Assembly: GCF_050624435.1 (NCBI RefSeq)
Contig: NC_134541.1
Coordinates: 12,206,995 to 12,270,994 of the forward strand
Length of the DNA stretch: 64,000 nt
DNA from: Tenrec ecaudatus
Taxonomy: Eukaryota > Chordata > Mammalia > Afrosoricida > Tenrecidae
Direction of reading: 5' to 3'
Shown here piece after piece: positions 22,016-34,450 of the stretch. Every line of letters begins with the position of its first letter. Position 1 is the first letter of the stretch. The position numbers and the translations under genes are program-made. The notes beneath the pieces were generated by a model. It worked only from the letters and a program-made list of their open reading frames with translations. It was not told the DNA's origin and did not search any database.

Positions 22016-23387
22016 AAGAATCCCAAATAAAGAATGTTAACCCCCACCCCCCAAAAAAGCCTCAGGAAGCAAAGAAAGGAAAAAATAAGCACAATGTCAA
22101 CTTGCTAAGCAGACACAGAGGTTTGATGTTCTCGGAACACCTAATTGCGAGCAAATCATTATGCTGGAAATGAACATCAACTTAGGAATCAATTATGTAT
22201 AGCCACTGTTAAATATTTCATCCATCCTTAGCCATTATGCGTCTTTGCATAGCTACGAGGAGAAAGAACAATATAGCCCCATCTTAAGCATTATCGGTCT
22301 TTTCATCTATTTTTCTTCCCCCATCAACACTCAACAAGGACTCTTCCAAGAGAGGGAGGGAGAAAAAAAAAAAACACAGACAAAACGTAGCCATGATTGA
22401 AATCAGAAGTCACCTTGGCAGAGAGAAGTGCAAATGCAGGACTTGATTGAAGGGTGGCCAGGTGGCCTCACCTGCCTCCTCATTTGTCTCATCCCTCAAC
22501 GTCATGAACCATTCGCTCTGCTTCATATGCTCTGTTCCAGGTGATGGCTGGCTGTGTGTGTGTGTAGGTGGGGGGTGGGGGGGGGTGTATTCCCCTGGCC
22601 CCCGAGCAGCGAGTGGGAAAGGCCTGTATCAATGTGAGGAGCTCCCTGTCAGCAGCTCATGTGGCCCATTCCATCTTTCCCCAGTTGGCCGGCTGCCCGG
22701 ACGCTCTTCCTGCGTGCCTGGCTCTTCTCCCTTGACCGTTTATTTCTTCCCTCACCGTTGGCCGGGTGGCGCGTCTGTTGGGGACACATGCCAGCCCCAC
22801 TGGGCACGAGCCCTGCGAACAGGAGCCAAGCACCCTCGGGCTGGAGGAAGGGCGCCCAGGCCGGCTGTCCAGAAGAACTTGTAGGTGTTGCAACTGAGTT
22901 GCAATGGTCGCCTTCCATGGGGGCGATACCCTCCCAGTCCAGGGCCATCCTGGAGGGGGTGATTTGGAACCGCTTGTCTGTCTTTCTGTACTGCGGACTG
23001 GGCGAAGATCGACAGAGTAGATCATCAGTTTCACATTCAACAACTCATTCCATCCACACGTGGTCGGGGTCCGCCGCTGCAATCCCCTCACGAGCATCGC
23101 GTGGCCCACTTCCCGCCCTCCGCTTCCTGTTTCCATCCCTTCTCTGCGGACCCTGCTGAACCTGGTCCTTGGGTAAATGCTGCCCTCTTGATCTTAAAAT
23201 GATTGCTATAGTCTTTTTTAAAATTTAACTTTTAAAACGATCTGATTATTCTAAGGCACAGCACCTCTCTCTAGTAGTATTGTCCCCCTGGAATCACTTT
23301 GCGAGTCCTGTTTGGCGTTGTAAGCGTGTGCACAAAAGTGTCATTTCCCATTCAGATAGCAGAGGTGCATGCGTGTAAATGCATCTG
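22016..23387. other. no gene recognised; GC-rich 22550-23160
   Basis: ORFs up to 166 codons on both strands overlap each other and lack known motifs. A G-run (GGTGGGGGGTGGGGGGGGGT, 22568-22587) is notable. Confidence 0.35.
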
Positions 23388-23546
23388 TTGCTACTTGTGG
23401 GGAGTTGATTCCGACAGAGGTCAAAGGCTGTGACCTTTCATAAACAGATCACCAGACCTGTCTTCCGGGTGCTCTGAGTGTGTCCCAGATTCCCCCCTTA
23501 TAGCGAGTAGCTGGACGCTTAACCATGTGCGCCACCCAGGGGCTCC
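23388..23546 (-). repeat. AfroSINE/RTE-tail repeat, antisense
   Basis: GAGTTGATTCCGACAGAGGT at the left, CGCTTAACCATGTGCGCCAC and CCAGGGGCTCC at the right. Confidence 0.75.
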
Positions 23547-24299
23547 TGGAAGTGCGCAGGCCCAAGTGAAAACCGTCTCGTGGAAAGTTGTGTGCACGTG
23601 TGTATTTGTAGCTCAGGATTGAGCAAATACATCGGTATTCTTTGAAGGTTACCCCAGGAGTGACGGATTACCTAGGAATGATGGATTTGCCTTGCTTCCT
23701 GATTCTGGTGGGTGATAGGTGGGTCCTGGGTGAGTCTCGGGTCCACCAGTGCGGTGCAGCGGTTGCTGGGCTTGACTGGGCTCTGCAGTCACCACTGTGC
23801 CATGACAGGAAGCCCCTTCTCACGCCCTTAGCCACGCTCTGCAGGTATTTCACCGAGTTAATGATTTAGTCCCTGAGTCACTAGGAACACAACATCTAGC
23901 CTGAGTCAACTTGGGGCTGGCATACCTCAGAGAGCCGCCAGAGGCCTGGAATGCTCTCCAAAACCTGATCGGCAACTCCGCCCCCAGTGGCCGCGCTGTC
24001 AGGGAAGAAGCCTGGGAAAGAATGGCTGGCTGGCTGTTACATAAGAACAGCGCCTGCCCGGTGAGTTTCAGGGGAACCTGCTCCAGGTCAGGAACAATGA
24101 CACGAATGCTATTTCCTCGTGGTTTCGGGGCCTGATGAGAGGCTGAGTGGAAAGGAATGCAGCCCACACTGCCTGCTCAACCCAGGGCTCTAAGAGCAGG
24201 CGCTCTGCTCTCCAGATTTTCTGGTCCTTTCTTTGGGCCAACAACCCAGCCCGCTCCCAGGCTGGAGGGTCAGCGGCTCAGTCAGCCCCTTGGGTCCAA

Positions 24300-24455
24300 G
24301 CTGCAGACCACAGGGAAGTTCGCAGCTGCTGGCTAAGGCTGGTGGTTAGAACCCACGGAGCAGCTCCTGTGATGAGCTCAGCCAAGGAAGCCCCACGGGG
24401 CAGGTCTCCTCGGTTTCTGTAGGAGTTGGCATGAGCTCGATGGCACGTACCTACA
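24300..24455 (+). repeat. AfroSINE, diverged
   Basis: GGTGGTTAGAACCCACGGAG...GGCATGAGCTCGATGGCACG. Confidence 0.6.
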
Positions 24456-24474
24456 AGACCTCCAAACCCACCGG

Positions 24475-24650
24475 CACAGCGTCGATGCACACTCCTGGCA
24501 CCCTACAGGACAGGGTAGCACTGATCCTGTGGCCTTCCGAGACTGTCACTTCACAGGAGGAGGTTTCCACGTTCTGTGCAGTGGCTGGGTGATTTTGACC
24601 GTGACCTTGTGGTTAGTGACCCAATGCTTACTCCACTACACATAAGCCCA
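24475..24650 (-). repeat. AfroSINE, antisense
   Basis: ACCCTACAGGACAGGGTAGC...GTGGTTAGTGACCCAATGCT. Confidence 0.7.
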
Positions 24651-24794
24651 GAGCTCCCTGCACAGCACACACATACATGTTTAGGAAGTGGGTGTCCTGC
24701 ACAGGGCACCTGAAGCTTGCTGTTCCCAAGTGGACTGGCAGCCTGGGGCAAGCTCCAGGACACATGCTGATGGTCAGGTCATAAGTCTGGAGCG

Positions 24795-24910
24795 GCGCAT
24801 AGTTAAGCATGTCATGCTAACTGAGGGGCATCTGTTGGAACCCACTGCTAGCGGCTCCGAGGGACAGAGATGTGGCAGTCGGCTATCTCAAGACTACCCA
24901 TTACCCAGGA
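24795..24910 (+). repeat. AfroSINE fragment
   Basis: GCGCATAGTTAAGCATGTCA, GATGTGGCAGTCGGCTATCT. Confidence 0.6.
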
Positions 24911-25439
24911 AAGAGTAAGGATGAATCTGCAAGACACCTCCCCAAGCACGGAAGAACCTGGGGGGCGTTATGCTGCGTGGCATCAGTCAGCCAAAAAGGA
25001 CAGATACAGTTTGAGACCGCTATTATAAATAGTGAATAGGAGGTTTCCACCCTAAAAGAAACATTCCTTGATGGCTCTCAAAGGAAGGAGGAGAAGGGAG
25101 GGCGGGGAAGTCACTTTCGAAAGAGTAGGTAAGTGTTCACGTGGGCGAAGAGAGAGGCCAACAAAATGATGGAAGCAGGGTACGGCTCTGCAAGTGTCAC
25201 AGGCATGCGAGGCAAGGTCTGCTACACACACACGCCCACAATAGCAGTGATTGAGGAGTAGATTCTTGGGTAGGCACATAGGCTGAACAGGTGTGGGAGG
25301 GAGGATGGGTGTGCATACCTATGGACATAGGTAGACTTGACAGAGGCTCTTTATACACGTACTGCGAACATATTCACGATAGGCTGGAGCACCCGGGGGC
25401 AACGTAATGAAAGTGTCTTAGACCAAACCCAAAGCCCTT
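24911..25439. other. no gene recognised
   Basis: Mixed sequence without a repeat or coding signature I can name. Confidence 0.35.
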
Positions 25440-25900
25440 GTGGAACTGATTTGGACCTCCCTCGGGACCATAGTCTTGGGAGACACCAAAGTTAAATGTC
25501 ACAATATAAATCGCAAAGACAGCAAACACGCTACATCCTACTTTGGTGGGTAGGGACTAGGGTCTTCATAGCTCACGAGGAGCCTTCTAAGGTGCAACAG
25601 GTGATCTTTCCCCACCTGGGGGGAAGAATATTGAAAATCAAGACCCCTGAAAACATTTAGTCCAAAGGACCGATGGGTCAGGCAAGCATCAGCCTCTGCA
25701 GCCCTGAGACCGGAAGAATCAGATAGTGGTGGCCGGCTACCACGACCAACTGCCGGAAGAAGATCACAACTAGAAGGTCCTGGATTGAAGGGGAGGAAAA
25801 TATGCGAGTGAACTCAAATGCATAAGGAGATTAGGCTCATCGGTCAGATAGAGACCAGGGCTCTCAGTGAACGTCTAGAGCTGAACTCCCCTGTAAGTTA
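25440..25900 (+). mobile_element. old L1 3' UTR
   Basis: ACCATAGTCTTGGGAGACAC, CTACATCCTACTTTGGTGGG, TTAGTCCAAAGGACCGATGG, CTACCACGACCAACTGCCGG. Same block order as 9815 and 14641. Confidence 0.6.
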
Positions 25901-26039
25901 AGAGAAAGGGGCAGCGTTCACAAGGAAGACGCTCCGAGGGCTAGGAAAGAAGGCGAGATGGAAATGGAGGTGACTGGATTGGCTGCTGATTCCAGCGCAC
26001 AGCCCCCAGAGAGGGCAGCCTCGAACTGTCCGTAGGGCT

Positions 26040-26235
26040 TCTGGGCTGTGAATGTTTACAGAAGTGGGGGCCGCCGCCACATCTTTCTCCCTAAGAGCTG
26101 CTGGTGGGTTTGGGCCTCCCCCTCTTCCGTTCACAGCATTACTTAAAGACTGGAAACCCCAGGGGCGGTTTTCCTCTGTCCTATAGCGTTGACAGGAGTC
26201 AGAATGGATTCGACGGCAACAAGTTTGGTTTCAGG
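26040..26235 (+). repeat. AfroSINE 3' portion
   Basis: CTGGAAACCCCAGGGGCGGT, GTCAGAATGGATTCGACGGC. Confidence 0.7.
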
Positions 26236-26289
26236 TCTTTTCCTAAACGCTGTAAGACGCAATTGTAAATCATGCTCATTAAGCATCCG

Positions 26290-26540
26290 TGCTGTTGGAC
26301 AGATAGCCCCTCCACCGAGGGGGTGAATGACAGAAATGTGGGTGAAGGGAGAAAACAGACAGTGTAAGACACGAAATAACAATAATAATTAAAAATTGAT
26401 CAAGGAGTCCACAAAGGTGGGCGGGTGGTAAATGGAGGGGAGAAAAGAGGAGCTGATACCAAGGGCTCAGGTAGAAAGAAAATGTTTTGGAAATGTTGAT
26501 GGCAACTTATGTATAGGTGTACTTAATACAATTGAAGATC
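26290..26540 (+). mobile_element. 5'-truncated L1 3' end
   Basis: GGTGAAGGGAGAAAACAGAC, GAGGAGCTGATACCAAGGGC, GTTGATGGCAACTTATGTAT. Confidence 0.7.
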
Positions 26541-26611
26541 AGCAGATCAAAGCCACCAGCCGCTACTCAGGAGAAAGACGGGGCTTTTTGCTTCCAAAGT
26601 TACAGTTTTGC

Positions 26612-28262
26612 ACCTGATCTGACCCCACCACACTGAGGGCATGCAACAGAACAGCAAGAGGAGTAGAGCAAGGAAGTCCCACGGGAGTAACCAAAAGAGA
26701 CTTTGGGGCCAGGGTGTGGCAACCCATCAGATTCTACCAGAAAACATTCCTAAAGGTCAACAAGCAGACCTTGAACTATTTACAGGCTTTTTTTGTCCTT
26801 GGTTCTTTTGTTGTTGTTGTTTTGCTTTCTTTTGTTTTGCTCTGTCTTGTTGGTTTTTTTTTTGTTTGTTTGTTTTGCTCTGTCTTGTTTTTTGTGCATA
26901 TTATTATCTTGGCAGGTCTATCTAGATAAGATAGGCCGAGATAAACAATCTGGAGGAGAAAACAAGTGAACTGACGTGGGAGGGGGGCATGAGAGAAGAG
27001 GAGGCAGGGGAAAGAAAGTGGTGTTAACAAACCCAAGGACAAAGGAATAACAAGTGATCCAAAATTGATTACGAGGAGGTGTGGAGGCCTGGTACGGCTT
27101 GATCAAGGGCAATGTAACTGATAGGAATTACTGAAACCCAAATGAAGGCTGAACATGATAGTGGGACAAGAGGAAAGTAAAAGGAAACAGTGGTAAGAAC
27201 TAGGAGGTAAAGGGCATTTATAGAGGTCTAAATACAGGCATGTACATGCGTAAATATATATGATGAGGGCAGAATAGATCTATGTGCATATATTTATCAG
27301 TTTAGTATTGGGTAGCAGATGGACATTGAGCCTCTAGTCAAGTATTTCCTCAATGCAAGAATACTTTGTTCTATTAAACTGGCATTCCATGATGCTTACC
27401 TTCCTGACACAATCGCACAATCACTGAAGACAAAGCGGGTGCCTAAGTAAATGTGGTGAAGAAAGCTGATGGTGCCCAGCTATCAAAATAGCATCTGGGG
27501 TCTTAAAGGCTTGGAGGTAAACAAGCAGCCATCTAGCTCAGAAGCAACAAAGCTCACATGGAAGAAGCACACCAGCCTGTGTGATCACGAGGTGTCAAAG
27601 GGATCAGGTATCAGGCATCAAAGAACAAAAAAAAAATCCTATCATTGTGAATGAGGGGGAGAGCAGATTGGGGATCCAAAGCCCATCTGTAGGCAACTGG
27701 ACATCCCTTACAGAAGGGTTGTGGGAAGGAAACGAGCCAGACAGGGTGTAGTGTAGCAACAATGAAACATACAACTTTCCTCTAGTTCTTAATTGCTCAC
27801 TTCCCCCCACTATCATGATCCCAATTCTATCTTACAAATCCAGCTAGACCAGAGGATGTACACTGGTACAGATAGGAACTGGAAACACAGAGAATCCAGG
27901 ACGGAGGATCCCTTCAGGACCAGTGTTGAAAGTGGTGATACTGGGAGGGTGGGGTGAAAAGAAGGAACCAATTACAAGGATCTACATATATCCTCTTCCC
28001 TGGGGGATGGACAACAGAAAGGTGAGTGAAGGGAGACGTCAGGCAGTGTAAGATATGACAAAATAATATTTATAAACTATCAAGGGTTCATGAGGGAGAG
28101 GGGAGCGGGGAGGGAGGGGAAAATGAGGAGCTGATACCTAGGGTTCAAGTAGAAAGCAAATGTTTTGAGAATGATGATGGCAACAAATGTACAAATGTGC
28201 TTAATACACAAAAGATGTATCAATTGTGATAAAACTTGTATGAGCCCCCAATAAAATGATTA
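26612..28262 (+). mobile_element. L1 3' UTR, younger family (copy C), long
   Basis: GCACCTGATCTGACCCCACC, a T-rich block at 26790-26900, TTCTATTAAACTGGCATTCC, AGCAACAAAGCTCACATGGA, the polypurine tract at 28092-28121, and GAGCCCCCAATAAAATGATT at the end. Confidence 0.7.
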
Positions 28263-28775
28263 AGTAAAACATACAACTTTCCTCTAGTTCTTTAATGCTT
28301 CCTCTGCCCCCCACTATCATGATCCCAATTCTACCTTATAAATCCAGCTAGACCAGAGGGTGTACACTGGTACAGATAGGAACTGGAAACACAGGGAATC
28401 CAGGACAGATGAACTCCTCAGGACCAATAATGAGAGTAGCGATACCAGGAGGGTAAGGGAAGGTGGAGGGGGCAGAAAGGGGGAACCGATCGCAAGGATC
28501 TACATATAACCCCCTCACTGGGGGGCAGACAACAGAAAAGTAGGTGAAGGGAGACATCGGACAATGTAAGACTTGACAAAATAATAATAATTATAAATTA
28601 TCAAGGGGAGTGAGGGGAAAAATGAGGAGCTGTTACCAAGGGCTCAAGTAGAAAGCAAATATTTTGGGAATGATGATGGCAACAAATATACACATATGCT
28701 TGACACAATAGATGTATGGATGGATTGTGATAAGAGTCGTACAAGCCCCCAGTAAAATGATTAAAAATTTTTAAA
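28263..28775 (+). mobile_element. L1 3' end abutting copy C
   Basis: Starts inside the element (CATACAACTTTCCTCTAGTT) directly at the A-rich tail of copy C and ends AGCCCCCAGTAAAATGATTA. Either a second truncated insertion into the tail or a tandem duplication. Confidence 0.7.
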
Positions 28776-28777
28776 AA

Positions 28778-28866
28778 TTAGTCTCAGAAACTCACAGGGG
28801 CAATTCTACCCTTACAGGCTTGCTATAAGGTTGCATTGACTCCACGACAGGGAGTTTGGATTTTTG
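28778..28866 (+). repeat. AfroSINE 3' fragment
   Basis: GTCTCAGAAACTCACAGGGG...GACAGGGAGTTTGG. Confidence 0.7.
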
Positions 28867-30321
28867 GTTTATAGTGATCCTTTTCACTCTTCCAAGTACT
28901 TCTATTTGTTTAACAACTATAATTACCCTCATTCAAGGTCACTTTAACTTCTCTCATCAAGTACAGTATGGATGTGAGCCTGCTGGTCAAGAATTATAAA
29001 TCCTTCCAGGGAGTAGACAGCTCCCTCTTCCTCCCTGAGAGTGGAAAGTGGGTTTGAAATGCCAGCCTCGCTGGTCAAGAAAGGCTGTCTTAACAAGGAG
29101 AGTGAGTTTAGATTTTTGTGACCCAAAATTATTTAAACATTATCATACTTATCAATCCTGTAATTAAAAAGAAATGTTATTCACCCTCTGGACTTACAGT
29201 GAACTGGGCAGTCGGGGGGTTAGGCTTGACTTTCTATTACACCGTAAAAGCTGCTTGTGGAATAAGCACCATGCTCACAGAGTGCTTTTTAAACAACTTA
29301 TGTGGGGAAACGTCTATGGACACGTAATTACAAAGACAGGTAGCACAACTTTATTATTAATTTATAAAACACACATCACGTGTTTTAAAATAGGCTGATA
29401 AAATACATTTGCCTTAAAAAGTGATCAAGTTTTATCTAGATTTTAGGGAAGAACCTGGCTGACCACTGCTGACGGGGTTGAGGTTCCCAGCTGTTGAACT
29501 GGATTCATTTCCTTCATACGGGCCTTTGGACAGACAGCCAGGCTGCCACAGAAGCACCCGCACTCTCTGGTGTGTGCACTGCCGAGGACAATGCGGACTT
29601 AATTCTGGTTTCCAGAGGAACTTTTTTTTAGGACAGCATTTAGGGCGTATAAGTGATCTCAGAATAGCTAGGAGGCCTGGCTACCTTCTGTTCTACCTTA
29701 TAGGTAACAAGGCACCCTCCCCAAGTGTTAGGCTGCCACAATAGAACGGCCAAGTGCAGACCTGCCCTTTCTTAAAAGCACCATCTTTCCAAGCTTGTGC
29801 TTGGAAGAGTCCAGCTGAAAAGTCATCGATAACCATTCTTAAGGTTCTACCACCTGGAATCACACCTTTCAGGATCTGAAAGATGGGAGAATCAAATAAG
29901 CAATGGCTTTCACCAGTTGCTGCTAAATATTACTTTTGAGTACTTCAAGCAGACACACCTAACACCTGGTCTGGTTTCTTTTCAAAACTAAAGGCCATTA
30001 ATAAGCTCTTACCCAGAACTGGGAATTTGGCAGTGGCAGGGCTATGAGGTACCAACATTGGAACCCCATGTGGAGGGTTAAAGGGAGGTTTTATTTCCAT
30101 ATTACTATTTCTGGGAGGTCTTGGACGCCCAGAGCTATGTACCAAGCACAGCAAGAACCCAAACTGTACCCATGCAGTGATATGAACAGTTCTACTTATG
30201 TGATGCTGAGCTTTATGCTCACAGGGTTCAAAATGTTTTTTTTGTTGGGGGCATAGAAGTGCAAGGTGACTTTCCAAATTGATAAGGAGTTGGTGCAGAG
30301 ATCAGCTAAGCCAATGGCACT
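28867..30321. other. no coding sequence recognised; possible distal PARD6B 3' flank
   Basis: Low-repeat AT-rich sequence. A minus-strand AATAAA lies near 29350 and would serve if the PARD6B 3' UTR is longer than I propose. Confidence 0.4.
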
Positions 30322-30500
30322 CATTCACTGCCATGGAGTCGATGCCAGCTGATGGCAATCCTGAAGACAAGGTCGTTCCCAAGACTCACCCCTTACTGGG
30401 AGTAGAAAGCCCAGTCTTTCTCCTGAGGAACGGCTGGTTTCCAATTGCCCGCCTTGCAGACTGCACCCCATCACCTCTCCACTGTTGCCACCAGGGCTCC
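30322..30500 (-). repeat. AfroSINE, antisense
   Basis: CACTGCCATGGAGTCGATGC, CCAGTCTTTCTCCTGAGGAA, GTTGCCACCAGGGCTCC. Confidence 0.8.
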
Positions 30501-30664
30501 ATCAGCCAATGACAAGGGGGCTACTTTGGGATTTGATCTCTCTCAGGACAAGGGTTTTTATTTCAGGTCCTTTAAATATTTCAGTACAAACTTTATTCAA
30601 TCCATTACCTCAGCCACCCCCGCCACCCCAACAACAACAACAACAAAAAACCAAACAACCCACC

Positions 30665-30836
30665 CAAGTTCACTGGCTCATGACTCTACGGGAAAGAGAA
30701 GAATCACCCGTGGGTTTCTAGGCTGTAAATTTTTATGGGAAAGCCTCATCTATCTCCCGGGGAGTGGCGAGTGAGTTCACACTGCTGACTTTTTGCTTCA
30801 AAGTCCAATTCATAACCCACCACACTACCAGGACTG
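30665..30836 (-). repeat. AfroSINE, antisense, diverged
   Basis: GTGGGTTTCTAGGCTGTAAA, CCACCACACTACCAGGACTG. An (ACA)n run at about 30630-30655 precedes it. Confidence 0.7.
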
Positions 30837-31279
30837 CTTACCTATGTAGGATGGTAATAAACATAACTCCATGAATTAGAATTCTAGAACACAATGAACT
30901 GTCTCCTTACAAATCATTTGTCTTATTTAAAATCATCTTTGGCACCGTTCAAGATAACTTTGGGTGACCAGCAGGCTTAGTCTTGTCCTTTCAGAATCAA
31001 CTAAGTTTCATGTCACCTTCTAATCTACTGCCACATACAATGGGGGGAAATCCTTTGATTTTTTTTTTCCCTCCAACGTTTGGGAGTCCATTGTATATTT
31101 TCATCTACAGTTGCAGTAAGTTTACAATTTCTCTTTTAATAAAAGTCACGGAAGCAAGAATCTTGTTCTAACTTAGTCATTTTCTCCCTGTCCATTTATG
31201 TAATGAGTGCTTGGTAAGCACCTTGTGATTTTTCATATTTCATATTTTAAAACAAGAAAGTAGCCTTTATACAAGTCCT

Positions 31280-31285
31280 TTTATT
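31280..31285 (-). terminator. candidate PARD6B polyadenylation signal
   Basis: Minus-strand AATAAA, with a T-rich segment (TTGTTTTAAA) about 40-50 nt further downstream. It is chosen because the sequence to its right is repeat-free and UTR-like. Other hexamers, for example near 32265 and 29350, could also be used. Confidence 0.35.
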
Positions 31286-33589
31286 TGTAAAAATAATATA
31301 CAACTAAAGCTAATTTGATTATTTAAAATCAAAGGCCATTCAGTGATAATGTACATTTTGTAATAAAATTGTAGTAAAATACTGACATTTGATAGTTTAA
31401 ACAAAGTATATCATTCATGTAAAAATCATGTTGTAGCATGTAAAATTTAATTAGAAAATTCATAGTTCACAAAAGTACATATATTTTGTTGACAGCTCAT
31501 GAGAACATTATCATAAATTTACATAAGAAACAGAACAAAATTCACAGTCAGGCTTGACATTTAGTACTAGAAAATTTGGGGCTGAATCCACTGATATATT
31601 GGTTAATAAGGTACACATGAAATAATCAATTCACACCACCAAGGAATTGATCTCTTATTATAGAACCAAGACCTTCTGGTTTTACAATAAGGTCTAGAAT
31701 CAATTATTCCACCAGTAATTTAAATGACAACAATCTAGTTGAAAAACATCACCGACATATACTCTTAGCAGGATAATTAAAATAGGAAGCACTAGCAGCT
31801 TTGATGTTCTTTCATGAGTACATATACAAGATAAATTTTGTATTTTACAGTTAAAATTCGTACAAAAAGTCAAGCCCTGAAGTTAGTTCCCACCCCCCGG
31901 AGAGGAAACTTTAGATGTTAAAACTTTGTTTTAAAAAAAGAGAGAGGTAGTGTGTGAAAGCATTCTTACTTAAATGTTGAACCCTGCACCATTTAACGTT
32001 AGAAATGAAATTGAACTTCCTAAATACTAACATCATTTAGTGGCTCCAGAGTCAAAGTTCTAAGACTCACGGAATGCGAAAGCTGGAATAATCACTTAAA
32101 AACAAAAACAGAAGTGGTAAGTGGTTTATCAATGGAAGCGTTTCAGTGACTTCAACAACAAGTAACGGCATTACATGGTGTGCAGTCAGCTAACGGTGCA
32201 GTGATAATATGCTTAGTGGTAATAATGTGGACAAAATACATTTAAGTATTCTGAGTCAAGTGATTTTATTTAATCAAAGGTTTTCCTTTCTTTTTGTAAT
32301 TTTACCCTAGAGAAAATATCCTTCAGACAACGGAGTCAGTTGAGTTCTTCATTGTTTAATAGCACACAGTTGTTATAATAAAGATATTCAGACGAGCCCT
32401 ACCGTAAAATTAGTTAATAAATAACTCTGGCCGGAATGTCCATAAGCCATCGGGCAACTTATGCACACTATAACAGGCCTTAATTTCTATATACAAGCAC
32501 ACTGCGGTGTTTGTGCACATTGTACCATGACACGTACCAAAGACAGCAGGCCAGGAATGAACATTAGCAGCCTCCCTCTCACTTGGTCTAAGTGGATGCA
32601 TTGGAAAGCAATAAATAGCCTCAAAATTAACAGTGATCAATGTTACCTGTCAGAGTTTCTTATACAGTATAGGCAGTGTTCCTCGAAACCCCATTAAAGA
32701 AAATCCAATATTGTGTGTATAAAAAGTGCACGCGTTTGCCCTGTGTGTAAAAAATCTCTTAATTTGGGTGTATTTTTTTCATTGAAAACAATTCAAACTA
32801 CTCAAATACATTGCCAGAGTATAAAAGCACACTAATGAGACACACACACACACACACTCAAAACAACCCAAGGCAAGTTTGCCAGTGGAGGTGGGAATGA
32901 GGACAGCAGGCCGGAGGAGAGCGTCTCCCACCTCACTGGCCAGCGGGACTGCTTTTAGTCTGCAAACACATCCGCTTCAGGATGGACAACTGGTGCAGAC
33001 TTTCATAATCCAGAACCAGGGCCTCAAACCATCAGCATGAGACGCAACTCCTCCTAAACACAGCCAACTCATCAGATTTCTTAAAAGGACTTAGGAAATA
33101 ATTGGCTACCATTAACAAGACAGGAACATTTAAATAAAAATCACAAATAAGATGCTGGGAACGTAGGAAGGTACCGACAAAGAGATCGAGCCAAATTTCT
33201 TCACATATTTAAGAAAACAAACAAGCAAAACACAGTCCAAGAGAAAAGTAGCAAGGCTCTGCACAGCAGGTTCCATGTGCAACCTCTTCAAACGGAAATG
33301 ACTGCTCTTCTCTCACACAGAGCTCTGAAAACATGCTCCACAATCCATTTTTCCCGACACAACAGCAGAAGCACATGATCATCGGCAGTGGGCAGCCCTG
33401 CTGCTCCGCCTGCCACTCACCCCGGATCCACCCAGGTTCACAGTATCCAGTGATCCAACGATCATCTTAGCACGGCCTGTTAAGCTTACAGGCTTCTGTT
33501 TGCATGCCTGCTCCCCATCATGGGTTCAGGGGACTAGGCACGCCTTCAACTCACCAAAGCAACAAGTCCCCGTGGCATCCTCTCCCGGA

Positions 33590-33606
33590 CCCCCCCCCCC
33601 CCCCCC
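33590..33606 (-). repeat. poly(G)17 homopolymer in the mRNA, just after the PARD6B stop
   Basis: Seventeen consecutive C on the plus strand, so G17 in the transcript, starting 14 nt after the stop codon. It may form a G-quadruplex and is prone to polymerase slippage, so the exact length may be an assembly artefact. Confidence 0.85.
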
Positions 33607-33620
33607 GAGGTTCTGTGGTT

Positions 33621-34450
33621 TCATAGCGTGATGATGGTTCCATCCTCCTCTAAGAGCTTTTGATTGGGAGCACGTGTTTCGGACTCGGCGTTGGTGCCAC
33701 CTGCTACGGGTGCCAAGTTCACTTCCCGAGAAGGAATACAACCATTCTGCCCAGGCTCAAAAGTGAGCTCGATTTGTGTCAGTGACTCCAGGCTCTGGGC
33801 TGTCGGGGTGGCTTTGGGGATCTGCTGTGGCATGCCATTGTCCTCAATAACGATGTCCTCATCCTCGCTATCTTCGTCCTCGGGCTCAAAGCTGGGCTCC
33901 GCCTGCTGTGAGGCGCTGAGCAGGCTGTTGTCAGTGGACTGGCCGGAGCTGCCAGAAGTCCGACTGTGGCGAACCACGTTATTCCTCTGGTTTGCGGGCC
34001 TCACGGTGATGATGAGGTTGCGGCTGTTGGCGATCATCATGTCTGTTACTTGATCGAGACTCTTTCCTGACACTTCGATGCCATTGACTTCCAAAACCTC
34101 ATCGTTCACAGCCAGCAGCCCCGTGCTCTGAGCCAGGCCTCCGGGGACAAGCCTGGATATGAAGATCCCCGGAACCTTCTCCAAGCCGTGTGGTGTGACC
34201 CGGACGCTGGAGCCGTCCCGGATGTAGAAGCCGAGGGGTTTCTCCGTGCCGTACTTGTACAGCCGGACCCTCCGGTGTGTTTCTGGGAGAATGTCCACGT
34301 CTATGATGGAAGACACAGGTCTGAAGTCCTGGGGCATACTGATGACGATGTGCGGCTTTTTCCTGTGGTTGTCAGGACGCAGGACATTGGTTAATACGTT
34401 CTTCTTCTTGATGAGCGTGTCTGTGCCGAAAGCACTGTAGTCGGCTTCCT
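33621..34450 (-). CDS. PARD6B: PARD6B coding exon 3 (semi-CRIB, PDZ, C-terminal tail)
   Basis: The acceptor TTTAAACAG ends at 34451 and the exon opens AG-GAA-GCC, completing the Glu codon split with exon 2. The 275 whole codons carry the linker ([20 protein letters not shown]), the semi-CRIB, the complete PDZ domain and the tail, ending at TGA (33623-33621). The PDZ is essentially unchanged from other mammals. The tail after about residue 270 varies more but keeps the acidic cluster [11 protein letters not shown] and the terminal GTIITL. No in-frame stop interrupts it. Confidence 0.97.

Larger units (their letters stand above)
31262..33620 (-). other. PARD6B: PARD6B 3' UTR (extent approximate)
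   Basis: AT-rich sequence with no recognisable interspersed repeat follows the stop codon for about 2.3 kb, which fits the long 3' UTR known for PARD6B. An AATAAA on the minus strand (31285-31280) is followed by a T-rich stretch and is my preferred cleavage region. An alternative AATAAA lies near 29350. The UTR begins with a 17-G run (mRNA sense) at 33606-33590 and contains a short CA repeat around 32840-32860. Confidence 0.5.
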
